Virus record (IMG/VR): IMGVR_UViG_3300017735_002163
Location: 19,377-83,376 of that record
Reading direction: 5' to 3' (one strand)
Length of the DNA: 64,000 bases
Source: a virus
This document shows positions 50,777 to 59,279 of this stretch, piece after piece (position 1 is the stretch's first letter; each line of letters starts with the position of its first letter). The notes beneath the pieces were generated by a model that was given only the letters and a program-made list of their open reading frames with translations, did no database searches and was not told where the DNA came from. The position numbers and the translations under genes are program-made.

Positions 50777-51403
50777 TTATTTTAAGTTTAATTCTCTAAT
50801 AAAACCAGTGATTTGATTCATTAGATGTTTTTCTGCACTTATATCGTGTGTTACGGCGGCCGCAGTATTAAATATTACTTCGCCCCCTCTCATGTTAAAC
50901 AAACTCTCATAAATTGTCTTTGGGTAGGCATCCGGAGCACTTGGTTGTGCCACTATGTCGACAGTAACAATGTCAAAATCAGATACTTTACCTGACTCAT
51001 TTACATTACCACTACCCCTACTACTTACACCCAGTTTTGCTCCTGCCTTTAAAAGGCTTCTTGCAATGTTACCCATTGGTGTATCTATGATTTTAAGTTT
51101 ACCTAAGCCATCGCTACCATCTACAGACATGTCTGTGATGATATGGCTTACTCTATCTAAATTGATTTGTAGTTCTTCTGGATGGTCTAATTCGCCCAAC
51201 ACAGTTTCGCCAGTTCCCAATCTTGATCTAACACTTTCTACGGCACGTTCAATTTCACTTTTTGGATATACTCTTCCGTTTTGATTTTTAGTATCGCCCT
51301 GAATGAAAAGTCCTGCCATAAACAAGTCTTTTCCGTCTTCGGATTCTAATAACTTCAGTCCTGCCTGAGCAGGAGCCATATATTCATAAAGTTTTCGTGC
51401 CAT
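50777..51403 (-). CDS. 21: gp21 prohead protease
   Basis: 208 aa, close to T4 gp21 (212). Herpesvirus-type serine protease fold: AGLFIQGDTKNQNGRVYPKS, GELDHPEELQINLDRVSHII with the catalytic His, and GAKLGVSSRGSGNVNESG with the candidate Ser in VSSRG; VDIVAQPSAPDAYPKTIYES closes the domain. It cleaves capsid and scaffold proteins during head maturation. It lies between the acidic core protein and gp22. Confidence 0.95.
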   Translation of the reverse strand: MARKLYEYMAPAQAGLKLLESEDGKDLFMAGLFIQGDTKNQNGRVYPKSEIERAVESVRSRLGTGETVLGELDHPEELQINLDRVSHIITDMSVDGSDGLGKLKIIDTPMGNIARSLLKAGAKLGVSSRGSGNVNESGKVSDFDIVTVDIVAQPSAPDAYPKTIYESLFNMRGGEVIFNTAAAVTHDISAEKHLMNQITGFIRELNLK

Positions 51404-51433
51404 AATTCCTAATTCCTATCAGTTTAAAAAGAC

Positions 51434-52225
51434 TTATGCCTTTTTAGGTTCAACTTTGATGTTGTCTGTAGGTGTGTGATCCTTTGCTGATTCACCTTTA
51501 TTACCTTCGCCGCCATCTTTGGCTTTGACTGGTGCGCCTGCGCCTGCTACTTTAGTAGACTTAGGTGCTTTTGTAAATGGTGATTCGTTGCTGTCTGCTT
51601 CGCCGCCTTTTGGCTCTGCTACAGTATCACTAAATTTTGTTGCTTCTTCAACAACTTCGTCGTCAACTGACTCTTCGATATCATATTCTACAGATTCGAA
51701 TTCTTCTTCTTCGCCGTCCATATCCATTTCCGGTGCTTCTAAATCATCTATTTCTGCGTCGTCTTCTTTATCGTCGTCTGCTAATAACTTTTCGAATTCA
51801 GCTCTTAGATCTTCAAGTTCTGCTTCTAAATCATCGACTTTGTCTTCAAGGTCTTCTTCACCTTCAACACTGTCCATTTCTTCTTCGTCATCTTCTTCAA
51901 GTCCTGACTCGTCTGCTTCGATTTCGTCGTTGTCTCGCATGATGTCGTCTTCGAAGTCGTTAGTTTGGTCGATTGTTTCTTCAACTTCTAACTCTTCTGC
52001 TGACTCTTCAACAGCCTCTTCTTCAGATTCCTCTGACTCTTCAACTGCTTCTTCTTCTGTTTCTTCAGACTCGTCTACTTCAACTTCCTCTGCTTCGTCA
52101 AGTACTTTTTCATACTGTGAACGAGCTTTGTCTACTACGTACTCATGTAAAAGCTCTTCTGCTTTTTCATTTTCTTCAGCAAGGAGAAGTTCAAGAATCT
52201 GCTCTAATTTATTTGATTCTGACAT
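51434..52225 (-). CDS. acidic prohead core protein (gp67/gp68 position)
   Basis: 263 aa. The first 45 residues are a helical domain (LEQILELLLAEENEKAEELL, HEYVVDKARSQYEKVLDEAE) that I associate with prohead core proteins of marine T4-like phages. The rest is extremely acidic, with long Glu/Asp/Ser runs, then a Lys/Gly-rich end (KVEPKKA). In T4, gp67 and gp68 sit at this place between gp20 and gp21 and form the internal core. Acidic peptides from the core remain in the head after cleavage. An unusually strong GGAGGCC ribosome site precedes it. Confidence 0.75.
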   Translation of the reverse strand: MSESNKLEQILELLLAEENEKAEELLHEYVVDKARSQYEKVLDEAEEVEVDESEETEEEAVEESEESEEEAVEESAEELEVEETIDQTNDFEDDIMRDNDEIEADESGLEEDDEEEMDSVEGEEDLEDKVDDLEAELEDLRAEFEKLLADDDKEDDAEIDDLEAPEMDMDGEEEEFESVEYDIEESVDDEVVEEATKFSDTVAEPKGGEADSNESPFTKAPKSTKVAGAGAPVKAKDGGEGNKGESAKDHTPTDNIKVEPKKA

Positions 52226-52362
52226 TAGTGGCCTCCAATTTAATTAAATTAGTACGAAAGGCACATGAGCGTACCTATCTACATATAATACTTATATAAT
52301 CGTGTGAAATGTGGGGGATTATGGTGTGATTTTGGTCTATTTCTGTCTAAACTATAGAATTA

Positions 52363-52388
52363 TTTAGTATTTGGGTACAAATACTAAA
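52363..52388. other. perfect 11-bp hairpin in the gp67-like/core gap
   Basis: TTTAGTATTTG and CAAATACTAAA are perfectly complementary around a 4-nt loop (GGTA). No T-run follows on the minus strand, so it is not a standard terminator for the gene upstream. It lies within the 175-nt gap 52226-52400, where I see no other feature except AT-rich sequence before the core gene. It may protect or process mRNA between gp20 and core transcripts. Confidence 0.4.
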
Positions 52389-52400
52389 AACTACAGTTTA

Positions 52401-52601
52401 TTATAGTGTATCTGATTGTGTAGGCTGGGCATACATAACACGCACAAATTTATCGTGTTCTACGTCTTCGCCTTTTTTCATATCTCTAACTTTTCTTAAC
52501 TTTTGCAATTCTTCCAGAGTCAACTTTGCCTTTCTTGTATCATCAGGCTTACGTTTTGTAAAGTTATCATCTTCTGGATTGTAAAATTCGTTTAATCTCA
52601 T
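52401..52601 (-). CDS. conserved small basic protein beside gp20 (gp67 position)
   Basis: 66 aa from the ATG at 52601 (MRLNEFYNPEDDNFTKRK); a frame starting 15 nt further upstream would include the late box. The pattern MRLNEFYNPED, DDTRKAKLTLEELQKLRKVR, HDKFVRVMYAQP is one I associate with a small protein next to gp20 in marine T4-like phages. Position corresponds to T4 gp67, a prohead core component, but T4 gp67 is acidic in its tail while this is basic. The box GATAAATA lies 5 nt before the ATG, so it is leaderless type. Confidence 0.7.
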   Translation of the reverse strand: MRLNEFYNPEDDNFTKRKPDDTRKAKLTLEELQKLRKVRDMKKGEDVEHDKFVRVMYAQPTQSDTL

Positions 52602-52606
52602 ATCTA

Positions 52607-52614
52607 TATTTATC
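52607..52614 (-). promoter_or_regulatory. late box GATAAATA, 5 nt before ATG (leaderless type)
   Basis: GATAAATA-TAGAT-ATG on the minus strand, overlapping the last codons of gp20 by two bases. Confidence 0.68.
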
Positions 52615-54334
52615 AAATTGTGTCAGTTGGTGCGCCGCCTGTTGCACCTGGATCTGCTACATCGCCTAAATCTGCTGTAGGATCCATTTCAGTATCTAAC
52701 TCGCCTAAGTCTGGTTCAGCATCTATATCGACATCAATATTTGGTTCTGGTCTAACACCGATGTTACTTAATCCTGCCTGTGTTTGATCTTGTGCTTTTT
52801 CATACTTAGCAAATGCATTTTCTTGACGCCACATTTCTTCATTTTCTTTGATTTCGTCTTCAGTAAGACCAAGATACTTCTTAAGTTTAAATTGGTTGCT
52901 CATGTACGGTATTGCTTGTACCTGTGCAAACAGTTGAGCCTTTTGTGCTTCTAACTCAATTTCTCTATAACTGCTGAAGTTCATAGGCTTGTTAAATTGA
53001 ATATAGAAAGATGATGAATCAATTTCTATTCCTCTGTGTTTGAGGAACATTTTAAATTCTCTGTCTAAATCTTCTTGTATTTGTTTTTGTAAACGTTCAA
53101 CATACTTGGCAAATCTGTACTCTTGAATGTATGCTACACCTACTTTTCCATCATTATATGTCGCGGAACCGTCTTCTGGTCCTGTCGGTAAGTAAGAACT
53201 TGGTATACGTAAACCACGTAGAAGTTTATTGTTAAAGTACCTTAAATCATCTATCTGTCCAAGGTTTTCTCCGCCCGGTAATGTGTCAACTTTTGAACCT
53301 CTGCCGTCTGCCGTTTGTGCAAAGAAGTAATCTTCTAACATGCTCATTGGGTTATAAGCACTATCGGCTACACTGCCGCCTTCTTTGTTTTTACCTGGTA
53401 CACGTTTTTGTTGTACTTCGTATTTAACTTGTTCAATATACTGTCTTGCTTTATGAGGAGGCATGTTACCCACGTCAATAAAGAACACACGTCTTTCAGG
53501 TGCTCTATGCACTCTGTATATGATAATACTATCTTCGAGTAATTCTTTTTGCTTGAATATTTTAAAGATTGGTTCTAATATGCTGATACCAAAAGGCCAG
53601 TTATTGTCCATGCCTTCTGTTAAACTGATGTGTACCACGTGTTCTGCTGGTACAGGTATGCCTTGATCAACACCATCCATTGCACCTGTTAAGTAACTAC
53701 CGCCACTGTCAGAATTAGTAGGACTCATAATGCCTGTTATGCCTTGCCCACTACCAAATGGTCTGGCATGCATTGCCGCTACATCTGTTGCAATTTTTTC
53801 TTGGAAAATTGGGTTTAAGTTTTTGATAAAGTAAGTTTCAATTTTCTTACCTTCTGTTTCATTTACAATAACTTTTTCAATGTTTGCTGGGTCAACCCAA
53901 AACAGTTCATATGTTTCCGGGTCTCTTAAAAATACTTGATCTCCGTACTTGATACTGTTACGGAAAATTCTAAATGCTCTTTTATATAAATTATTATGGT
54001 TACACCATTGTGTTAATGTTTTTTGTACAATTTTGTTTTCAGTGTCACTTGGATCTTCTGTCCAATCTACTGCAAATGGTAATCCTGTTGATTCATCTTC
54101 TTGTGTGCCAAACTCTGCAATCGTGTCTAAGGCCGCATTAATCTCTGTGTCGCCATCCATGTTATCGTATTGCATATAACGTATTAAGCGATTAGGTGAT
54201 CCTGCGTACACTTCTGGTAACCAACTGGATAGTTGATTAGCACCGAACCCATGACCATCACCGCCTGGTGTTGATTGGACATTTAATGGCAAGCCACTAT
54301 TGTCAACGGGTGTAAAATGTTTTCTCCAACTCAT
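52613..54334 (-). CDS. 20: gp20 portal protein
   Basis: 573 aa (T4 gp20 is 524). The dodecameric portal starts prohead assembly and passes DNA. Typical segments are RLIRYMQYDNMDGDTEINAA with LDTIAEFGTQED, VDPANIEKVIVNET, EHVVHISLTEGM, ILEPIFKIFKQKELLEDSII, YRVHRAPERRVFFIDVGNMP, and GENLGQIDDLRYFNNKLLRG with LRIPSSYLP. The C-terminal end (about 510-573) is Asp/Pro/Gly-rich and disordered-looking. It heads the capsid operon, with combined sigma70-like and late promoter elements upstream and a weak GGAAC ribosome site. Confidence 0.97.
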   Translation of the reverse strand: MSWRKHFTPVDNSGLPLNVQSTPGGDGHGFGANQLSSWLPEVYAGSPNRLIRYMQYDNMDGDTEINAALDTIAEFGTQEDESTGLPFAVDWTEDPSDTENKIVQKTLTQWCNHNNLYKRAFRIFRNSIKYGDQVFLRDPETYELFWVDPANIEKVIVNETEGKKIETYFIKNLNPIFQEKIATDVAAMHARPFGSGQGITGIMSPTNSDSGGSYLTGAMDGVDQGIPVPAEHVVHISLTEGMDNNWPFGISILEPIFKIFKQKELLEDSIIIYRVHRAPERRVFFIDVGNMPPHKARQYIEQVKYEVQQKRVPGKNKEGGSVADSAYNPMSMLEDYFFAQTADGRGSKVDTLPGGENLGQIDDLRYFNNKLLRGLRIPSSYLPTGPEDGSATYNDGKVGVAYIQEYRFAKYVERLQKQIQEDLDREFKMFLKHRGIEIDSSSFYIQFNKPMNFSSYREIELEAQKAQLFAQVQAIPYMSNQFKLKKYLGLTEDEIKENEEMWRQENAFAKYEKAQDQTQAGLSNIGVRPEPNIDVDIDAEPDLGELDTEMDPTADLGDVADPGATGGAPTDTI

Positions 54335-54355
54335 ACAAGTTCCATAATTTTATAT

Positions 54356-54384
54356 ATTGTAGCAGTATTTATCAGAAAAGTCAA
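54356..54384 (-). promoter_or_regulatory. gp20 promoter: sigma70-like with embedded late box
   Basis: Minus strand TTGACT (54384-54379), 17-nt spacer, TACAAT (54361-54356). The spacer contains GATAAATA (54373-54366), so early/middle and late start signals overlap at the head of the capsid operon. Confidence 0.65.
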
Positions 54385-54390
54385 GTATTT

Positions 54391-57300
54391 TTAGATGTTC
54401 TTGATTTGGTCTATTAGTTCACCGCTTTGTCTTGCTGATTGCATTTCTGTTCTTTGCCCTTGATTTACAAGTTGTGTTAGCAATTCTTCAACTTTGCTTT
54501 CTTTACCTGGAGCACCGTCAGTTGCACTTGCCATAGCAGGCTTTTTAGCACTGAGGTCTTGAGATGCTGGTGATGGTTGTACAGTATCAGTACTGCCAAA
54601 GCCCATTTTTTCTGCTGTGGTGTTATCAACTAAAGTAGACTCTTGCGGTGATACTGGTATTAGTTTTGTTAATTTATCTGTGTCAACTTTTGCTAAACGC
54701 TCGTATGCTTCGCTTAGTGAATTTACTTGTGCTATAGTGGTTTTAATTGCTGTATCTGAAATGCCTTCATTCATTGTGCCATTAAAACTGGTCATTGCAT
54801 CACTGAATAACAATAATGCTGATGCATTTTTACTAACACCTTCTGCATTAATATCTTCTTCACCAAACTTTTTAACTTTTTCTAAAGGACTGTCACCGCC
54901 AAATGCCCAATTAACAAAACTGCCAATGCCTTCCATTAATCCACCTGCACCTGCTACAGCCTGGCCTCCGCCATATGCCGCCATTGCCGCACCAAAGGCT
55001 ACCATTGCCTCTGCGTTTGATGTGATTTTTGCAACATCGCCTATGTCTGCGTCAGCAAATTCTTTTAATTTTTCTAAAGGACTCTTGCCTGGTAATAGAT
55101 CTAATAATCCAGCAATGGTTCCGCCCACAGCACCTACTGCCGCTCCTGCGCCAAATGCCGCTAAGCCGCCGCCAAGTGCCGCCATGCCCCCGGCAACTTT
55201 TGCTAAGTTCATGCCGTCGATGCCTTCAAACGATTTTAATCCTTCTGCTAAAACAGGAAGTGATTTTCCTAATATGACTGATGCCGCTCCAATACCAAGT
55301 GATGCCGCCGCAACTGCCGCCGCAAAAAATGCCGCACCTGCAACTGCCGCCGGAGTAAATGCTGTAAAGAAACCAGCAATTATGCCGCCTAATCCTTTGC
55401 CTATGCCTTTGCCAACATTGGCAATACTTTTACCAAGTCCTTTACCGTTGTCACTGCCTATACCTGAAGGACCTTTTGCTGTGGCGCCGCCAAATAGTTT
55501 ATCTTTTAAAACACCTATGCCTTTTTTAACTGCCATACCACCAACAATTAATCCGCCAATCTTTAACCAGTTAATACGTTCAAAGGCTGTTTTTGCGCCA
55601 TCGTTGTGTGCATCTTTAATGGCTGTCTCTAATTGTTCAGTTTTAACCTCGTCTATGCTGATGCCTTTTTCTTTGGCAACGTCTTGTTTAATTTCGTTTT
55701 TGCGTTCTGCAGAATTTCGAAGTAACCTTGAAAGTTCTTCTTGTTCCGGCCCTGCAGGCAGAGTCATAAGTTCTTTCTCAACACTTGCTTGTTGTGTATC
55801 AGTAAGTGCAACTGCTTCTCCATTACGTTCCATCACAATACCCGACTTGCTGGTTTTTTCATCGTTACCAGTGAAGTCATATATAAATGTTGCTAATGAT
55901 TTTAATGCACTGCCTACTGAACTTAAAAAACCGCCTAATACTTTCATTTTTTCTATAAAGGTATTGAATCCATCTTTTACATTGTTAAATGTTGATTTAG
56001 TATCTTCCCAAAATTGTTTAAAATCAAAAGTCCTAATAAAGTTAGCAACTGTTTCACCTGCACTTTTTATCATCGGAGATAACTTATCTCTTAGTACCTG
56101 AGCAAAATCTTTTACTTCACCGTCTGCTTCTGTAACAGGCATTAATAAATCAATGAATGCTTTTCTAATCTCATCCATTGCATCATTGAACACACTCATT
56201 ATCCCTGGAGTTTTAACCATTTGTTTTTGTTGTTCTTTTGTTAAATGTGTTACATCTGTGACTGCTTCGCCTTGTTTTTTTATTACCTTGCCGTTTGCGT
56301 CGACTATATCTTTAGCAAGTAATAATGCTTTCCCATTTTTATCAAGGATGGCATTATTTTTGCCACGTTTTATACCTTCATTAGTAAATGCATCTGCCAA
56401 GTAAGACAATGGTTTTCCAAGTGCGGCATTAATAGAAGTTTCTATGCCTTCGAATGCGCCTGATAGCATGGCTTTGGCGTTGTCAAATGTTGCCGCGGCT
56501 ATTGCCATTTGATTAACTTCGTCTGCCACACCGTCTGCTAATTTTTTTGCGGCCCTCAATAGGTCTGGTTGCATTGATGCAATCATTTCCACCATTGGAT
56601 TTGTTTGCCCTAATGTTGCCAACATGCTCTGGAATCTCTGAGCACCTTTGCCGCCGTCTGCGGCCATTTCTTCACCTAATTTAATAAATTGTTTTGATAA
56701 TTTTGCTTGTTCTTTTGCGGCACCTTCAGTGTCGCCTGCTTTTATCATTTTGTTAATGTTAAGCAAGGAACCTTCGATCTCTCTACCAGCACTTGTGCCT
56801 GTGGCCATTAAGGCTTCCCTCATTGCCTGAGCACCTTCACTCTGGAATGCATTCACATCAAACATTGCCATACCCATTTGGTCTATGACTTCTTGACTAA
56901 CACCAACTGCTTTTAAATTAGACATAGAACTTGCAGTTGCTACCCTGAATGCTTCTGCGGCTTCAGGTCCTAATGTTTGTGTTGCTCTTATAAATGCTAA
57001 TTTTACTGTGGCTTGATCGGCTAAAGTTTTTTCACTTGCGCCACGTATATCATCTATACTTTTACCTAACAGTTGAGTTTGTAAAAATTGTTCTTTGTAC
57101 AGTTTTTTTGTACGTTTAGCAGTTTCGATAGCATCAATCTTTCCTAAAATACCCAATTGCTGTCTGGTCTCTAATTCTTCTGCTAACACTGTAGACGCTT
57201 CATGCATTGTCATACCAAATTCACTACCAAATCCAGTTGCTTTAGCAAATTCACGTTGAGCCTGTACAAATGCAGGCTTACCCACTGTTTGTACAATACC

Positions 57301-57864
57301 GCTGTATTCAGCCATAAGGCCCGCGGCCTGCTTAGTGGTCATGCCTAATTGATTTAACCCTGCTATAGCATTTGCTGATTCATTGAGAGTGGTATCAAAG
57401 CCTACACCAGTTAATGATAAGTCGCTTAATACCTTACCTAACCCATAAGAACCTGATACTACTGACGCAAAACCACCAACTAAGGTGCCTATAACTGTGC
57501 CTGATACGTATGTTAGAGCTTTTGCAAACATGCCTAACGAGTCTGAGGCCTCATCAGCAATGCCGCCTTTACCGCCTTTATTGTTCTTTTTATCCGTATT
57601 TTTCGCTATGTCGTTTAAAGCCTTGCCTGCTTTATCTCTATCTTTATTGGCTTCTTTTGAGTCTTTTTTATCGTTTTTGTTACCATCAACAATGTGTCCA
57701 ACTAATTTTTCTAATGCTTTTTTACTGTCTTCGTTGTAATTTTTATTAGAATCTGCGGCGGCTAATAACTTTAATTGCGTTTCTTCTAACGCCCATGCTG
57801 GCATATCAACGGGAATAGATACACCGTCTGGTCCAGGTAAATTAATTGTTATTTTTTCTGCCAT
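54391..57864 (-). CDS. tape-measure-like tail protein
   Basis: 1157 aa. Long helical stretches with several hydrophobic Ala/Gly-rich segments (VSGTVIGTLVGGFASVVSGS, FFAAAVAAASLGIGAASVIL, AAFGAGAAVGAVGGTIAGLL) and phage-tail-protein repeats, as in tape measure proteins. T4 gp29 has 590 aa and no such hydrophobic segments, so this is a different or enlarged type. N-terminus ITINLPGPDGVSIPVDMPAW, C-terminus KVEELLTQLVNQGQRTEMQS. It lies back to back with gp26 and its apparent frameshift product, the classical neighbourhood of tail chaperone and tape measure. No clear ribosome site precedes the ATG. Confidence 0.7.
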   Translation of the reverse strand: MAEKITINLPGPDGVSIPVDMPAWALEETQLKLLAAADSNKNYNEDSKKALEKLVGHIVDGNKNDKKDSKEANKDRDKAGKALNDIAKNTDKKNNKGGKGGIADEASDSLGMFAKALTYVSGTVIGTLVGGFASVVSGSYGLGKVLSDLSLTGVGFDTTLNESANAIAGLNQLGMTTKQAAGLMAEYSGIVQTVGKPAFVQAQREFAKATGFGSEFGMTMHEASTVLAEELETRQQLGILGKIDAIETAKRTKKLYKEQFLQTQLLGKSIDDIRGASEKTLADQATVKLAFIRATQTLGPEAAEAFRVATASSMSNLKAVGVSQEVIDQMGMAMFDVNAFQSEGAQAMREALMATGTSAGREIEGSLLNINKMIKAGDTEGAAKEQAKLSKQFIKLGEEMAADGGKGAQRFQSMLATLGQTNPMVEMIASMQPDLLRAAKKLADGVADEVNQMAIAAATFDNAKAMLSGAFEGIETSINAALGKPLSYLADAFTNEGIKRGKNNAILDKNGKALLLAKDIVDANGKVIKKQGEAVTDVTHLTKEQQKQMVKTPGIMSVFNDAMDEIRKAFIDLLMPVTEADGEVKDFAQVLRDKLSPMIKSAGETVANFIRTFDFKQFWEDTKSTFNNVKDGFNTFIEKMKVLGGFLSSVGSALKSLATFIYDFTGNDEKTSKSGIVMERNGEAVALTDTQQASVEKELMTLPAGPEQEELSRLLRNSAERKNEIKQDVAKEKGISIDEVKTEQLETAIKDAHNDGAKTAFERINWLKIGGLIVGGMAVKKGIGVLKDKLFGGATAKGPSGIGSDNGKGLGKSIANVGKGIGKGLGGIIAGFFTAFTPAAVAGAAFFAAAVAAASLGIGAASVILGKSLPVLAEGLKSFEGIDGMNLAKVAGGMAALGGGLAAFGAGAAVGAVGGTIAGLLDLLPGKSPLEKLKEFADADIGDVAKITSNAEAMVAFGAAMAAYGGGQAVAGAGGLMEGIGSFVNWAFGGDSPLEKVKKFGEEDINAEGVSKNASALLLFSDAMTSFNGTMNEGISDTAIKTTIAQVNSLSEAYERLAKVDTDKLTKLIPVSPQESTLVDNTTAEKMGFGSTDTVQPSPASQDLSAKKPAMASATDGAPGKESKVEELLTQLVNQGQRTEMQSARQSGELIDQIKNI

Positions 57865-57898
57865 AGTTCAAAAACTCATTAAGTACCATTTTTATGGT

Positions 57899-57906
57899 GA
57901 TAAATA
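57899..57906 (+). promoter_or_regulatory. late promoter GATAAATA of gp26
   Basis: Plus strand GATAAATA 70 nt before the gp26 ATG at 57977, which has AGGAG upstream. It lies inside the leader region of the divergent tape-measure transcript, so the two late transcripts overlap at their 5' ends. Confidence 0.6.
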
Positions 57907-57943
57907 GATATCATAAGCACTGATACATTTATACTTATTGTAG

Positions 57944-57951
57944 TATTTATC
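57944..57951 (-). promoter_or_regulatory. late promoter GATAAATA of the tape-measure gene
   Basis: Minus strand GATAAATA 80 nt before the ATG at 57864. Its transcript would cover the plus-strand late box at 57899-57906, giving about 45 bp of overlapping divergent transcription. Confidence 0.6.
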
Positions 57952-57976
57952 AATGTCTTAAACAGGAGTTTTAATT

Positions 57977-58834
57977 ATGTCAAAAAACCAAAATCCACTT
58001 CAGGGCTATTTTAGAAGTCCTAAGTTATACACCAAGATACCATCGCAAGGTTTATTTTATATTGATGATGACGTCGTTGACATGCCAGAAAATGGAGAGT
58101 TAGCAATATTTCCAATGACTGCCAAAGACGAAATGATCATGAAAAATCCAGATGCGTTGCTTAACGGTGAATCAGTGGCCCAGGTAATACAAAGTTGTGT
58201 ACCAGCAGTCAATAAGCCAAGGAGTCTCATCAGCAACGATGTAGATGCACTGCTTATTGCTATACAAGGTGCTACTTACGGTGACGAAGTTAACATATCC
58301 GGTACATGTCCAGAATGTGAGGAACCAATTGAAAGTGTTGCCAGTATTGAAATGGCATTAGACACAATGAGCATTGTGGAAGAATCATATGTACACAAAA
58401 CAGCAGACGGTTTAGAACTTGAAATAAGACCATTCACATATGAAAGTTCAGTAAAAGCCGGAATTGCAAATTTCCAAACATCAAGAAGTTTACAAAGCAT
58501 TCAAGAAATTGATGACGAAGTAGAACAACTTAGACAGTTTAACACAAACTTTATGCAAGTTGCCGCACTTAACTTTGAACTCATTGTTGACAGTGTAGCA
58601 AGTGTCAGAGGCAAAGATGCTGAAGGTGAAGAGTTCCTTGTAACTGATAGAAACAATATCAGAGAGTTCCTTGAAAATTCTGAAAGCAGTATTGGTAAGG
58701 CAGTTGAGGCCAAAATTGCAGACGTAAACAAAGTTGGTGTTAACAAAGAAGTTCAATTAGAATGCGAAAAATGTGAGGTCCAATTTACAAAAGAAATTGG
58801 CTTTGACCCTGTAAATTTTTTCACGGCTTCCTAA
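57977..58834 (+). CDS. 26: gp26-like baseplate hub / tail assembly protein
   Basis: 285 aa (T4 gp26 is 208). The N-terminus SPKLYTKIPSQGLFYIDDDV followed by EMIMKNPDALLNGESVAQVI is typical of the T4 gp26 baseplate family in marine phages. Two CxxC pairs (GTCPECEEPI at about 113-122 and LECEKCEVQF near the end) probably bind zinc. In T4, gp26 is needed to assemble the baseplate hub. The stop is preceded by a -1 slippery run, so a longer product is predicted. AGGAG lies 9 nt before the ATG. Confidence 0.82.
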   Translation: MSKNQNPLQGYFRSPKLYTKIPSQGLFYIDDDVVDMPENGELAIFPMTAKDEMIMKNPDALLNGESVAQVIQSCVPAVNKPRSLISNDVDALLIAIQGATYGDEVNISGTCPECEEPIESVASIEMALDTMSIVEESYVHKTADGLELEIRPFTYESSVKAGIANFQTSRSLQSIQEIDDEVEQLRQFNTNFMQVAALNFELIVDSVASVRGKDAEGEEFLVTDRNNIREFLENSESSIGKAVEAKIADVNKVGVNKEVQLECEKCEVQFTKEIGFDPVNFFTAS

Positions 58835-59055
58835 GTCGATCTGAACCCCAAGAGATTCTCAACCTCATAAACAAACTTAGAAAAGAAGCCGATCAATTAG
58901 AAAAGAGTATAATTGAGATAGCCGTGTATTCCAATGGAAGTATATCATGGCAAGATGCTTATATGATGAGTGCAAATGAAAGAGTTGTGGCTACAAAAAT
59001 AATAAACAAGTACAACAAAGCAAAAGCAGGAAAACCAGAATCAGAAGAATTATAA
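58813..59055 (+). CDS. 51: gp51-like tail assembly chaperone, reached by -1 frameshift
   Basis: Before the gp26 stop the message reads GTA AAT TTT TTC. A AAT TTT (58813-58819) and the overlapping T TTT TTC (58816-58822) are canonical -1 slippery heptamers. The -1 frame is open from just after a TGA at 58804-58806 to TAA at 59053-59055 and encodes SRSEPQEILNLINKLRKEAD, EIAVYSNGSISWQDAYMM and VVATKIINKYNKAKAGKP, which resembles gp51-type hub-assembly proteins. The frame has no ATG until near its middle (58966). A fusion of about 359 aa would parallel the lambda G/GT tail chaperones. Confidence 0.72.
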   Translation, partial: KFFHGFLSRSEPQEILNLINKLRKEADQLEKSIIEIAVYSNGSISWQDAYMMSANERVVATKIINKYNKAKAGKPESEEL

Positions 59056-59279
59056 TTTCTGTTAGAAGATCAAAAAAATTTATTCCCTTCAAGTCAAAAT
59101 ATCCTATAAAGTTTAACCTCAAGTAAATAGGCCTGTTAGGCCTTTCCAAACCTCATTCTCTCGTTTCGTTTCACTCAACTCGATCATTCGTTTGAAACAC
59201 TTTAGAAGAAAGAACATATAAACACAATGACATGATTTTGTTTTGAAGAAACAAAATTGGTATCTCATGTAGATTGTAG

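Noticed and set aside
51519-52247. 242-codon Ser-rich frame antisense to the acidic core protein
   Set aside because: The Ser runs are the exact shadow of Glu/Asp codons (GAA/GAT read backwards as TTC/ATC and TCx). No start signal is present.
54617-56101. 494-codon open frame antisense to the tape-measure-like gene
   Set aside because: Composition is Pro/Ala/Ser/Asn-biased as expected from the complement of an Ala/Lys/Gly-rich helical protein. It has no ribosome site and no family motif, while the minus-strand gene is coherent throughout.
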